Source of the DNA: CAXKXX01 sp964059975
Lineage (GTDB): Bacteria; Pseudomonadota; Gammaproteobacteria; Enterobacterales; Enterobacteriaceae
Length of the DNA: 64,000 nucleotides
Assembly (NCBI GenBank): GCA_964059975.1
Contig: CAXKXX010000001.1
Span: 124,001-188,000, forward strand
Direction: 5' to 3'
Position numbers and translations under genes: made by a program. The notes beneath the pieces are model-generated. The model saw nothing but the letters and a program-made list of their open reading frames with translations. It did no database searches and was not told the origin of the DNA. This document shows, piece by piece, positions 50,091 to 61,406 of the stretch (position 1 is its first letter; each line of letters begins with the position of its first letter).

Positions 50091-50506
50091 CCGACTCCTG
50101 ACTTAGTCAGGAAATAGCCAAGTTAAGTCGTATCCGGATGTTTTGTATTCTTTTATCAAGCTCGAAGGTAGAATAGCTTATATGGTGAAAACTGAATTTT
50201 AAAAAATTCACACTATAGAGATCGGCCCCGTAGCGCAGCAATCAATAGATATAGAAAACGGATTCTAGTTTTTTTAAATCCTAGTTTTAAAGTGAGGGGC
50301 GCACCATTTGATATGGAATAAAAAACGGCGTGGGCTTCGCATGAATTTCAAGATTAGCCTAAAACTAAAATTAGCTTAAAACTATATGTGGCTTATTTAA
50401 ACTTTTAAAAATTTTTAAAGCCACATGCATTCAGAGATGACATCCATGATTATTAAAATAATTAATATGCGCTATTACCTTTTAAGCTAACACAAAGGTT
50501 TCCTCA

Positions 50507-51262
50507 ATGAGCGAGAAATTACAGAAAGTTTTAGCGCGCTGCGGCCATGGTTCGCGGCGCCAAATTGAAGTGATGATTCACTCTGGGCGTATAACTATCG
50601 ATGATAGAATAGCTCAATTAGGTGATCGTATCGAGCCAAGCCCTACCATAAAAATTCGCATAGATGATCACTTTGTCTCTATTAATAAATTTAAAAAGGT
50701 ACAAAACCGTGTATTAATCTATCATAAATCGGAGGGTGAAATTTGTAGTAATAGTGATCCACAGGGTAGACCAACGGTCTTTAAAAATCTTCCCAAAGTA
50801 TGCAGCGCCCGGTGGGTAGCGGTAGGGCGCCTTGATATCAATACCTCTGGTCTGCTGCTGTTTACCACCGATGGTGAATTAGCTAATCGTCTGATGCACC
50901 CAAGAAGAAAACTTGAACGCGAATACGCGGTGCGCGTATTTGGTCAATCGGATGATAAGAGTTTCAAAAAATTAAAAAGCTGCATATGTCTAGAAGATGG
51001 CCCAGCCTGCTTTCGCACTATTGATTTTCAAGGGGGAGAAGGGTTAAACCGATGGTATAAAGTCACTCTTAATGAAGGTCGCAACCGCGAGGTACGACGC
51101 ATGTGGGAGGCCGTTGGATTTCAAGTCAGTCGACTGATCCGTATACGCTACGGAGATATTTTATTGCCCAGAAGATTACCGAGAAGCGGTTGGTGCGAGT
51201 TAGATCTGAGGTCGATAAACCGTCTTCGGACGTCAGTTGACTTGAAGCCAGAGACAGTATAG
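50507..51262 (+). CDS. rluB: 23S rRNA pseudouridine(2605) synthase RluB
   Basis: Converts U2605 of 23S rRNA to pseudouridine. It is 251 residues; E. coli RluB is 291. The N-terminal S4 RNA-binding domain (SEKLQKVLARCGHGSRRQIE) is followed by the RsuA-type catalytic domain with Asp110 in VGRLDINTSGLLLFTTDGELANRLMHP. The NEGRNREVRRMWEAVG and VSRLIRIRYGDILLP motifs are kept. The missing part is the basic, low-complexity C-terminal tail, which is not catalytic. It lies before topA in E. coli order. Confidence 0.95.
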   Translation: MSEKLQKVLARCGHGSRRQIEVMIHSGRITIDDRIAQLGDRIEPSPTIKIRIDDHFVSINKFKKVQNRVLIYHKSEGEICSNSDPQGRPTVFKNLPKVCSARWVAVGRLDINTSGLLLFTTDGELANRLMHPRRKLEREYAVRVFGQSDDKSFKKLKSCICLEDGPACFRTIDFQGGEGLNRWYKVTLNEGRNREVRRMWEAVGFQVSRLIRIRYGDILLPRRLPRSGWCELDLRSINRLRTSVDLKPETV

Positions 51263-51788
51263 TAGTAGAATATCAATAAGGTGTCGACGTTATAGAATCA
51301 GGGCCAATCTAATCGATTCGTCTTAGGTGCGCTAAATCTAGCTGAGTAAGAGAGGTATGCGTCGTAGCGCTACAGATAAAGGATGTAGCAGAGTAAGCCA
51401 TTATTTTTCAATTTTAAAAATTCTAGTATCGGAGTTCGGGGTCTGGTATGCAGAATACGACATATGTTGTGGCTGTATAAATTACATACAGATTTAGCAG
51501 TACCCACATAGATATTCTCAAGATTAAATATTAGGAAGACATCACATAGATCCTATACTTGACGTGTTCGGTACAATGGTATATATCACTAGAGAACGAT
51601 GTGGCTTCGGGACCTCTTTATCCTCAAGTAGAGAGACCGGAGTTCAAATTAACACTACAATTAACACTACAGTGAGGCAGTCCTTAGCTCTAAATTGCAG
51701 CGATGAGTAGTACATAAATGATAAATACAATATCACTCGATGTGTCTGCACTATTCAGCATCTTATCAGCGCAGAAACTGCACGGTCC

Positions 51789-51826
51789 CTTACCGGAAAT
51801 ACTCTGATGAGACTATTTCCGATAAG
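51789..51826. repeat. Hairpin, 13-bp stem with one mismatch
   Basis: CTTACCGGAAATA (51789-51801) and TATTTCCGATAAG (51814-51826) pair at 12 of 13 positions around a 12-base loop. Confidence 0.7.
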
Positions 51827-52588
51827 AAAGTGCTCAGCTAATTAAAAGATCAGAATACTAGCCAGTAGCCACCACCTCATATGATAATTTTCGACAAAAA
51901 AACTACGTCACCCCAATTCGTTTTCTTGAAATAGTGCTAATTGAATATAGAAGCAAGTATTAAGTGGCGCTGACGCGTAGCACATTCCAATGAGTTTTAT
52001 AATATAGACTGTAAGGCATACACTCCTTGCAGTCAGAGCCCGGCATCTCTACGTTCATGGGGCGTAGATGCTAAAGTGATAGCAGTTTAATAGGTGATAC
52101 ACCGTGCATTTATTAATCTCTAACTAATTTAATACTTATTATTTTAAGTTTTTACACTAATTACTCGAATAGGAAATAAATAATTTCTTCTAAATACTTT
52201 ATAGTAAACAAGAAAGTTTTATTTATCTAATCGCGAATAATATAGCGACTAAGTAATATTAAAAATATTTAAATCAGTATTATACCCATAACACATATGT
52301 ACGTTTATAAATTTTTAATTCAATCGAATATTACATTCACCCTCATTATCATGCCAAAACCTTTAATTAATAGATTAAAGTCAGGATAAAAATTTAATGA
52401 AATCAATGCTGTAACCAGACGAATCATTATAACGATTTTTTGAAATAGGCCATGTTACACAGATAATGTATACAAGTAAAAAAATATAAATATCTTAAGT
52501 AAATAATTTAATAATAAACAGCAGACTTAATGTACGAAAAGTTTTAAAAATAAAATGTTTGATAGAACGCTTGACCTGTGGTGCGTTC

Positions 52589-52628
52589 GGCGCATAGATT
52601 ATGCGCCATAGATCTCTCTCAGAGAGAG
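52589..52628. repeat. Two adjacent palindromes
   Basis: GGCGCATA/TATGCGCC (52589-52607, GAT loop) is followed at once by CTCTCTC-A-GAGAGAG (52614-52628). Two different perfect palindromes side by side are unusual in this otherwise featureless spacer. Confidence 0.7.
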
Positions 52629-53478
52629 TCAGACAAGCAGCCACTTTTAATCGCAACTAAAACTTTATCATTGAAACCTATTTTGTTTTTGAACCAATCA
52701 ATAAGTCTAGCACTTGAAAATATCAAACGTATCTAAATTTAGACGTCGGCTGAACTTAACGGCTATGGTGCAATATAGAGATCAGTCAGTACTTGAGAAA
52801 ACTCGTGGTAATAAATGGAAAAATCATAACCTACTAAGATTAGTCTTTGAGACTAGTATATCTTTATTTAGTGACCTCATGTCTTTAATTTGGTAATCGA
52901 GTTTGATATCGAAATTTTGAGGTAAGAATTTACATCTAGCCCTTTATTCAATGAATTCTCAGATTATACTATGATTATATACCACAGAGATCGATCTCAT
53001 GCTAATAGATGTTTTAAGGTGTCCTGATTGGATCCATATTGAAAGATATATTTGCGCATTCATTAGAATTTGAATATACACTTATCAACTTGTTTTTCAG
53101 CTACGCTAGATTGTGTTTTTTTGAAAATTTAGCATGGCCCTAATTTTATTAGGGTTTTTGGTTAAAGTATCAAATTAGTAAAATATAGTATTTAATACTA
53201 ACTAATTTATATGATGTTTTTATCAGGATACTCGTATGATTTTGTGGTAGTAATGAGAATGTTTATTTAAATCATGATTGATGTTCATGCGAGAAAACTT
53301 ATGGAAAACATAAAAATAAAAACTAAGGACCATTCTCATTTTAGTGAACTTACGATGAACATAATATTTTAATTTATTATCAGGCTTCGGCAATAATATA
53401 AAAGCGATATGATTACTGAGGCATACCGGATAAAAACTTCCTTCTATACAGAAATTATACATTTAGGTAAAAGTAAAT

Positions 53479-56115
53479 ATGGGTAAAGCTCTTGTAATAG
53501 TTGAATCCCCGGCAAAAGCCAAAACTATTAATAAATATTTAGGGAATAGCTATGTAGTGAAACCCAGTATTGGTCATATACGTGATTTACCGACTAGCGG
53601 CTCGACGAGCAAAAAAAGTATTAATCTATCTTTAAATAAAACAAAAAAAAAAGTTAAGAAAGACGACAAAGATACATTGATTAGTCGCATGGGTTTTGAT
53701 CCCAACCAAGATTGGAGAGCGCATTACGAAATCTTACCTGGTAAAGAAAAAATAGTCTCAGAATTAAAATTATTAGCAGAAAAAGCCAAGCATATTTATT
53801 TTGCCACGGATCTTGATCGTGAAGGTGAAGCCATTGCTTGGCACTTAAGGGAAGTAATTGGAGGAGATCACAGACGCTTTAGTCGTGTAGTTTTTAATGA
53901 AATCACTAAAAATGCAATCCAGGAGGCATTCCAACAGCCGGTTGATCTAAATATTGACCGCGTTCGAGCGCAGCAGGCACGTCGATTTATGGATCGCATA
54001 GTAGGCTATATGGTTTCACCACTGCTATGGAAAAAAATCGCCCGTGGCCTGTCTGCCGGCCGAGTTCAATCAGTAGCCGTACGATTAGTGGTTGAACTCG
54101 AGCGGGACATCAAAACGTTTGTTCCCAAAGAATGCTGGAAATTAAACGCTAATCTTTTATCGCAGAGCAATATGGAACTACAGATGGAAGTAATACGTGT
54201 TTGCGATAAACCCTTCAAACCAACTAGCTACGATCAAATACACGCTGCTATTAAGCCTCTGGAGCAAGCATGTTATACCGTGTTAGATCGTGAAGATAAG
54301 ACTGCAAGAAAAAATCCAGATGCACCGCTTATTACTTCCACATTACAACAAATCGCGAGCACACGATTGGGCTTTGGTGTGAAGAAAACTATGATGATAG
54401 CTCAGAGATTATATGAAGCAGGTCACATCACCTATATACGCACCGATTCTACCAACCTTAGTCGGGATGCGCTCGCCATGGCGCGTATCTACATCAGTGA
54501 CAATTTTGGCCCTGAATATCTTCCAGAATCTCCAAATCAATATAGCAGCCAAGAAAATGCACAGGAGGCACACGAAGCTATTCGTCCTTCAGACGTTAAT
54601 ATGATTGCTGTGCATCTGAAAGATATAGAATCAGATGCACAGAAGCTATATCAATTAATTTGGCGTCAGTTTATCGCATGTCAAATGACACCGGCACAGT
54701 ATGATCTTACTATCTTATCGGTTAAGGCTGGCCACTACCGATTGCGCACTAGAGGTCGTGTTCTACGTTTCGATGGTTGGACAAAAATAATGCCTTCGAT
54801 AAATAAGAGTAATAAAGACCTCGTATTGCCATATATTAACATTGGTAGCCAATTAATGTTAAAAAATTTAATTCCAATTCAATACTTTACTAAACCTCCT
54901 GCGCGTTACAGCGAAGCATCATTAGTTAAAGAACTAGAAAAACGTGGGATTGGCCGTCCTTCGACTTATGCTTCAATTATTTCAACTATTCAAGATCGTG
55001 GCTATGTGCGTGTAGAAAGCCTCCGTTTCTACGCAGAAAAAATAGGAGAAATAGTTACTGACCGATTATCAGAGAGCTTTTGTGGGTTAATGAATTATGA
55101 CTTTACCGCGCGCATGGAAGCTCGTTTAGATCAAGTTGCTAATAAAAAGGCAAATTGGAAAGTGATATTAGATAAATTTTTTATCAATTTTAGTAAACAG
55201 TTAGAAAAAGCAGAGCAAGCTCCAGAAGAAGGTGGAATGCGCCCCAATCAAATAGTGACAACTAATATTGACTGTCCCAGTTGTAGACGAAAAATGGGCA
55301 TACGAACTGGAAGTACGGGTGTTTTTCTCGGTTGCTCTGGCTATACTTTATCATTAACAGAGCGTTGTAAAACTACTATGAACTTAGTGCCAGAATCAGA
55401 AGTCCTCAATATTCTTGAGGGGGATGAAGCGGAAACCAACGCGCTGCGCGCCCGAGGTCGCTGCCAGAAGTGCGGAACGGCGATAGATAGCTACCTAATT
55501 GACAGTCAACATAAATTGCATATCTGTGGGAATAATCCAGGATGTGACGGTCACGAGATCGAGGAAGGGGTATTCCGCATGAAAGGCTATGATGGCCTAT
55601 CACTTGAGTGTGATAAGTGCGGCGATGCAATGCATCTCAAAATAGGGCGTTTTGGTAAGTATATGAGTTGTTCTAATGAGAGGTGCAAAAATACTCGTAA
55701 GATCCTGCGTAATGGCGACATTGCACCGCCTAAAGAGGAGCCAATTCCATTTCCTGAATTGCCGTGTAAAAAATCTGATGCGTACTTTGTCTTGCGCAAT
55801 GGGTCTTCCGGTTTATTTTTAGCCGCCGATACCTTTCCTAAATCACGAGAAACCCGTGCGCCGCTAGTAGAAGAATTAGTGCGTTTTAAAGATCGACTTC
55901 CGGAAAAATTTCGCTACCTAACGGATGCGCCAACATCTGATAGCGCAGGTAATAAAACACTAGTTCGCCTTAGTCGTAAAAATAAACAGCAATATGTCAC
56001 TTCAGAAAAAGAAGGTAAGGCTACGAGCTGGTCAGCTTTTTATGTAGATGGTAAATGGGTCGAGGTAAAAAATAGTAAATCTTCAGATTCAATCCCTAAA
56101 AAACAACTTATATGA
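53479..56115 (+). CDS. topA: DNA topoisomerase I
   Basis: A type IA topoisomerase that relaxes negative supercoils. It is 878 residues (E. coli 865). The Toprim domain runs from GKALVIVESPAKAKTI through the metal site DLDREGE (111-117). The catalytic tyrosine is Tyr319 in ITYIRTDSTN. RPSTYASIISTIQDRGYV lies in the core. Three C-terminal zinc-finger units follow: CPSCRRKMG, CQKCGTAID with CGNNPGC, and CDKCGDAMHL with CSNERC. A further basic tail ends in KSSDSIPKKQLI. The upstream ribosome binding site is weak. It is followed by cysB as in E. coli. Confidence 0.98.
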   Translation: MGKALVIVESPAKAKTINKYLGNSYVVKPSIGHIRDLPTSGSTSKKSINLSLNKTKKKVKKDDKDTLISRMGFDPNQDWRAHYEILPGKEKIVSELKLLAEKAKHIYFATDLDREGEAIAWHLREVIGGDHRRFSRVVFNEITKNAIQEAFQQPVDLNIDRVRAQQARRFMDRIVGYMVSPLLWKKIARGLSAGRVQSVAVRLVVELERDIKTFVPKECWKLNANLLSQSNMELQMEVIRVCDKPFKPTSYDQIHAAIKPLEQACYTVLDREDKTARKNPDAPLITSTLQQIASTRLGFGVKKTMMIAQRLYEAGHITYIRTDSTNLSRDALAMARIYISDNFGPEYLPESPNQYSSQENAQEAHEAIRPSDVNMIAVHLKDIESDAQKLYQLIWRQFIACQMTPAQYDLTILSVKAGHYRLRTRGRVLRFDGWTKIMPSINKSNKDLVLPYINIGSQLMLKNLIPIQYFTKPPARYSEASLVKELEKRGIGRPSTYASIISTIQDRGYVRVESLRFYAEKIGEIVTDRLSESFCGLMNYDFTARMEARLDQVANKKANWKVILDKFFINFSKQLEKAEQAPEEGGMRPNQIVTTNIDCPSCRRKMGIRTGSTGVFLGCSGYTLSLTERCKTTMNLVPESEVLNILEGDEAETNALRARGRCQKCGTAIDSYLIDSQHKLHICGNNPGCDGHEIEEGVFRMKGYDGLSLECDKCGDAMHLKIGRFGKYMSCSNERCKNTRKILRNGDIAPPKEEPIPFPELPCKKSDAYFVLRNGSSGLFLAADTFPKSRETRAPLVEELVRFKDRLPEKFRYLTDAPTSDSAGNKTLVRLSRKNKQQYVTSEKEGKATSWSAFYVDGKWVEVKNSKSSDSIPKKQLI

Positions 56116-57075
56116 CCACTATAATTTTTAAATACAAAAAATAATTTGTATCGCGCTATATAAGGACTGTGTTTACGCGATAAGCTCGACTCAATGGGCT
56201 ACATTTCTTTATTTAAAAAGAGTAGGCACCAACAAGTTTTTATAGTTCAAAAGTGGTCTCTATTATGATGTTTAAACTTAAAATTGAAAGGGTAATATGC
56301 AGATCTAAAAGATGATACCATAAAAATCTAAATAGTAATAGGGCGTCTGATATCATAAAAGTCAAGATGCATACAGAAGGTGATTTATTTGAATCTAGCT
56401 GCTGTGAATGTTCGATCAGTAGCGCAGAAGCTTTCGAAGCAGAAGGGATATTAATTGAAAATCTAAGTCCATAAAAAATTTGAGAATTATCAGTATATAC
56501 ATCGGCTAATCTAGACTGATTGAATTAAAAATATTTTAATGTCAAAAAATTAATTTTTAATATACTTTTAGTATTTTAGAGATTTATAATATGTTCTTAA
56601 CGCTTAAGATTTATACTAACAAGTCTATCTATATCATAAAAGTTTTAACTAATTAAATAGCTTGAATATTAAAAGGTAGCTGAAAAAATATTCGATCCTT
56701 TAATTTCAAATACTCCGTACGAAAAATAGTCGTCTTTTGTATTAAAGGAACCATTTTTATTAGTTGATCATATAATTAATTGATGAGATTTCTATGCTCC
56801 TCTGTCTTATTAGTCAAAATTAATATTTTTATAAATGCAATTTATATAGTCATATACTATGACAAATCTCTTCATTCAAAAATTTAATATGATATAGTAG
56901 TTATATAAAGTATTTTTATGACTAAATGCTATTATTAGTGCCGATTCATTCGGCACCTACGCTAATGGGGCAGATGTACCGATCCTCACACTTCTAGCTC
57001 TTTATCGTATTTAGGACACAGTTATATTTGATTTTCTTAACAGCTGTAGTGTCTAATCCAGGATAGCTATAAACT
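56116..57075. other. Spacer between topA and cysB
   Basis: AT-rich, no gene recognised. A short stem ATACAAA/TTTGTAT lies just after topA near 56132. The cysB promoter must lie at the right end, but no clear -35/-10 pair was assigned. Confidence 0.6.
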
Positions 57076-58050
57076 ATGAAATTGCAACAGCTTCGCTACA
57101 TCGTGGAAGTAGTCAACCACAACTTAAATGTTTCCTCAACAGCAGAAGGGCTTTACACCTCTCAACCCGGCATTAGCAAGCAGGTACGCATGCTAGAAGA
57201 TGAGTTAGGTATTCAGATTTTTTCCCGAAGTGGTAAACACCTGACTCAGGTCACTCCAGCTGGTCAAGAAATCATCCGTATTGCGCGAGAAGTATTATCT
57301 AAAGTCGATGCCATTAAAGCGGTTGCTAGCGAGCACACTTATCCCGATAAAGGCCACCTTTATATTGCAACCACCCATACCCAGACACGATATGCCCTGC
57401 CAAGTGTTATAAAGGGATTTATCGAGCGCTACCCACGTGTAGCGCTGCATGTACACCAAGGCTCACCAACGCAAATTGCCGAGGCAGTTTCTAAAGGAAC
57501 CGCCGATTTTGCTATAGCGACCGAAGCACTACACTTGTATGACGACCTGATCATGCTTCCATGTTACCACTGGAGTCGTTCAATAGTAGTAAGATCCGAG
57601 CATCCTTTGGCAGATAAAAACTACATCACTATCGAGGAGTTAGCCGCCCATCCAATCATTACCTATACTTTTGGATTTACTGGTCATTCAGAATTAGATA
57701 TTGCTTTTAATCAAGCCGGATTAACACCCCGAATCGTATTTACTGCCACTGATGCTGACGTGATCAAAACCTATGTACGTTTAGGTCTAGGAGTTGGAGT
57801 GATCGCCAGTATGGCAATAGATACCGTGCAAGATGCAGACCTTATCGCTGTGAATGCACCTGGCGTCTTTACATGCAGTACCACTAAAATTGGCTTTCGC
57901 CGCAGCACATTCTTACGTAGTTACATGTACGAATTTATTCAACGCTTCGCGCCGCACTTGACGCGTGACGTAGTGGATAGCGCGGTCGCATTGTGTTCTA
58001 ATGAAAATATTGAAACTATGTTCAGGGGTGTTAAGCTTCCAGAGAAGTAG
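57076..58050 (+). CDS. cysB: LysR-type regulator CysB
   Basis: An activator of sulfate assimilation and cysteine genes, responding to acetylserine; 324 residues as in E. coli. The N-terminal winged HTH (about 1-60) reads MKLQQLRYIVEVVNHNLNVSSTAEGLYTSQ and GISKQVRMLEDELGIQIF. The effector domain holds ATTHTQTRYALP and HQGSPTQIAEAV. Intact regulator length suggests some cysteine genes remain elsewhere; none is in the window. It follows topA as in E. coli. acnA, its E. coli neighbour, has been cleanly lost, leaving only 90 bases before ribA. Confidence 0.97.
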   Translation: MKLQQLRYIVEVVNHNLNVSSTAEGLYTSQPGISKQVRMLEDELGIQIFSRSGKHLTQVTPAGQEIIRIAREVLSKVDAIKAVASEHTYPDKGHLYIATTHTQTRYALPSVIKGFIERYPRVALHVHQGSPTQIAEAVSKGTADFAIATEALHLYDDLIMLPCYHWSRSIVVRSEHPLADKNYITIEELAAHPIITYTFGFTGHSELDIAFNQAGLTPRIVFTATDADVIKTYVRLGLGVGVIASMAIDTVQDADLIAVNAPGVFTCSTTKIGFRRSTFLRSYMYEFIQRFAPHLTRDVVDSAVALCSNENIETMFRGVKLPEK

Positions 58051-58140
58051 GTTAAATTATTGCTACTTGAAAAAATTTTTCCTTTAATAACTTTATGATT
58101 AATAAAAGTCCATAGGAGCAATGCGCTGACTGTCACATAT

Positions 58141-58752
58141 CTATTTTACCTCTAAGTCTAGAAGATGCCCCATTTTTATGGATTTAGTAGCTAAATAACC
58201 CGCATTTTTTGGATTTTTTCCTACAATCAAAGGCACGCGATCTGTAATGTTAATACCAGCCTCAGTCAGGATATCAACTTTTTTTGGATTATTAGTTAGT
58301 AAACGCACCGAATTCACACCTAGAAGTTTAAACATGTCAGCGCACAGAGTAAAATCACGTTCGTCGGCAGCAAAACCAAGCTGATAGTTCGCTTCCACAG
58401 TATCTGATCCATCATCCTGTAGGGCATAGGCCCTTATTTTGTTTAAGAGGCCTATATTGCGGCCTTCTTGACGATGGTAGAGCAAAAGACCACGCCCTTC
58501 TTCGGCGATATATGCTAGTGCAGCCTCCAACTGAAATCCACAATCGCAGCGCAGGCTAAATAGAGCATCGCCGGTTAGACATTCAGAATGTATGCGTGCA
58601 AGTACTGGTTTATTTCCAGAAATATCCCCAAAAATTAATGCTACATGATCATGTCCAGTAGCTAGTTCTTCAAATCCTACCATAAGGAAATCACCCCATG
58701 ATGTTGGTAATTTAGCCTCTGCTACCCGTTTAATTTGTATATTATTTTCCAC
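58141..58752 (-). CDS. ribA: GTP cyclohydrolase II
   Basis: The first step of riboflavin synthesis, opening GTP. Zinc ligands Cys58, Cys69 and Cys71 lie in HSECLTGDALFSLRCDCG. YHRQEGRNIGLLNKIRAYALQ and LLTNNPKKV are intact. The start used is GTG at 58752, giving 203 residues. The E. coli protein (196 aa) begins MQLKRVAEAKLP, and the same position here reads ATA-CAA-ATT-AAA-CGG, so the ancestral AUG has become AUA. Either GTG (AGGA seven bases upstream) or that AUA could be used. It is convergent with cysB. Confidence 0.96.
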   Translation of the reverse strand: MENNIQIKRVAEAKLPTSWGDFLMVGFEELATGHDHVALIFGDISGNKPVLARIHSECLTGDALFSLRCDCGFQLEAALAYIAEEGRGLLLYHRQEGRNIGLLNKIRAYALQDDGSDTVEANYQLGFAADERDFTLCADMFKLLGVNSVRLLTNNPKKVDILTEAGINITDRVPLIVGKNPKNAGYLATKSIKMGHLLDLEVK

Positions 58753-61210
58753 AAATTCATCCTATTTAGCGGTTGCTACACATTATATATTCAATTTACC
58801 TAATTAATTTCATGCAGATTTTTACTTCATGAATAATCGTGTATTTTCCCAGAATTTTTTGATCGATGGCTCCTAGTAAATTAGCAGATGACATTTTACG
58901 ACCTATTCTTATTATACTAAGGTAATTTTTTAGAGTACTATTGATTTCAGAAACTATTTCAATAGTCATAAGAAGTAGAAAACTCAAGAAGTAACAACAA
59001 TCACGCCGAGAACAAAATTGCTACTCATAGCATCTATAATTTTATGATAGTATCAATATGATACTACATCAGACATGGCAGTGATGAGACGCTGAAACAA
59101 GGAACCATCCTATACTTTATGTAACTATGGACTATTTGACTTATTTTGAGCACCTAATTTTAATTCTTACGCTAACATACTAAGTTAGCTATGAGTCGAG
59201 CAATTTACTCTTTTTAGAATCTCAAAAAGTAAGGGTAAAATTTTTATAAAGAATCACTTACCAGTCTGACAATTATTTTCATTTTTCGAGAGCAACGTAA
59301 GAGAATAAAAATATTTCTACTCTCTATAGAATTTTTCTTCTCCACATAGTAGTTAGCACAGTATATTCATTTTATTAGGGATTAAAAAATCAAGTTCTGG
59401 TATCAGTCCGACTCAATAACTACTAAACTTTATACGAATTTTGCTCTCAATAAGACTGAATATTATTCATTTTTAGACACTAGAGTCGTGTATGATTCAT
59501 TCACGATTATAAAATCGTAATGATAATAATATTTTCTACAATATATTCTTTATAGATAGCTACATTCATGGAATGTATACATAGTATAGTAACCTTAATA
59601 TTAAATTTTAGATGTAGCATCCCCGTTGATTAGTTTATAAACTAGACAATTCTGACTTCCTTAATTTAGATATAGCAGTCTGTTAACCAACCTCTTCTTA
59701 AACAGAATAAGAAGAGCGAGAGCTACCGTGTCTCATGCATTTTCATCACTTAATCAATCCTACTTAAGTAACGAATGACTAGCTTTTGAAGCTAAAATTC
59801 GAGTAAGTATATGCTCTCTATGGTGTAGCAGGGTCTCTTATAGGGATAAAAATATTAACTCAATAATTGAGTTTGTTGCATTTTGGCATGGTATATCTAT
59901 TTATCTTGACTCTATAGGAGAGTATGAAATAGGAGAGCATGAAATATTTTCTAATTTTTTGTTTATTTTCTTAATTTTTGCTATTTCTAGGACTTTTGGT
60001 ACTCATAATAATCAAATAGCGACTTTTAACTACCTAACTGCTTAAGGTGAATATCACATTTAAACTGTATCATCTGGGCTATTTTATGCCGGCTTTATCT
60101 TCTTGGGGCAGACTACTTGTGCTTTTTTATTTACGCACTCGCGTTTCTTTGGTGAGAACTGATCGAAATATTAAAAAACTGACGCTAAAAATTAAAAGTC
60201 CTGCCAAGATGATGATTTTCAACCATCGGTATCCAGGAATAATCTTTAATGCTAGAGCGGTTATATACCGCTACTACATGTAGCTGTCGCTGAGGCTTGA
60301 TACATGAGATACCGAAATGCTTATGAGGATAAGAAAAAGAAAGCTAGTTTTTATCGATTGCTAGCAATTTATTGGGCTACCAGAGATTAGACGAATGAGA
60401 TTGATGCAACGAAGGGCTAATTGATCTGGGTATAAATCAGAAATGTATTCAGAGGCTCATCATGTCTGAGTGTATTTATCCCGACGGCATGATCGCACCA
60501 AAGCAATCGAGGCACTAGATCAGGTCTTCAATATATACATTTTCTATGGGTTAGTAAATTACTATTTATGCGATTTTGACTATGTCTATGAAAAATCAGT
60601 TTACTCCTGGTTATAATTAATACATGCGAGCTCATTGCACACTTTATCTATTGACGCCGTCTCATCTTTTTGAATCTTAATGTCAATTAAGGCAATGCGT
60701 AGCCTAGATAGTCAACACCTGTAAAATTTTCGATTTAATCAGAACTATTAACTTATTAACGCTCTTTAGCATCATATTGATTACCACTAACAAATAGATC
60801 AGTTATCACATACTATTCTTTAGGCTATTCTTTAGGTCATCTTCTGGTATATTATAGTAAAATATGGTCTTTATCTGTCTTCTCATGACAATAATCGTTA
60901 TACACAGGAGACGATCATGCCATATCAAAAATTTTGATCTAAAACATTTAGATGGATAAAAAATATAACTACTAAATACACTTTTATCTCAAAGACTTTT
61001 TACGATAAAAGCGTACTAAAATTAAAATAGCTTTTAAATTAAAACTATCAGATACTTTATTTTACTGGTAGTGATATATATAAATATATAGGCTATGTGC
61101 TATAATTTTATTATTAAAATACTTTATAGAAGTTAAGATTTATTTAAAATAAAAATGTAAGTTTTAGCTTAAAACTTACTAAAAACTTTAATATCCTATA
61201 AAAATAGGAA

Positions 61211-61237
61211 GGCTATATTATTAGCAATAATATAGCC
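61211..61237. repeat. Hairpin, 12-bp perfect stem
   Basis: GGCTATATTATT (61211-61222) pairs with AATAATATAGCC (61226-61237) over AGC. No T-tail, no nearby gene. Confidence 0.7.
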
Positions 61238-61366
61238 GTAACTGATAACTTTAATATTCTTTATTCTATCATAGAGAAAATATATTTTTGTAAAAATACT
61301 TTTATGAAAATATAATCATTTGTATTTTTTACTACTATTACTGCTTAATTTCTAAATACGTATTGT

Positions 61367-61406
61367 TAATTTTATTTTTATCATGATAATAGTAAAAATA
61401 AAATTA
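61367..61406. repeat. Inverted repeat, 14-bp perfect stem
   Basis: TAATTTTATTTTTA (61367-61380) and TAAAAATAAAATTA (61393-61406) are exact complements with a 12-base loop. Pure AT arms make a chance origin plausible. Confidence 0.6.

Larger units (their letters stand above)
48898..50506. other. 1.6-kb spacer rich in hairpins, trxB to rluB
   Basis: No gene recognised, although cydDC, aat and infA would follow trxB in E. coli. It holds at least five inverted repeats: 49173-49222, 49509-49538, 49778-49807, 50066-50090 and 50386-50426. A tRNA-like string at 50224-50306 fails the structural tests. The rluB upstream region is AT-rich, with AAGG before ATG. Confidence 0.6.
51263..53478. other. 2.2-kb spacer where btuR, yciK and sohB would lie
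   Basis: No trace of these genes was recognised. The left part is less AT-rich, suggesting later decay. Repeats: a 12-base exact tandem duplication AATTAACACTAC near 51647-51670, a 13-bp one-mismatch hairpin at 51789-51826, and paired GC-rich and CT/GA palindromes at 52589-52628. Frames at 52714-52896 and 53223-53462 look spurious. Confidence 0.6.

Noticed and set aside
50224..50306. tRNA-like string starting GGCCCCGTAGCGCAGC and ending GGGGCGCACCA
   Set aside because: The acceptor arms pair poorly, there is no TTCGA-type T-loop and no proper seven-base anticodon loop. At best it is a decayed tRNA.
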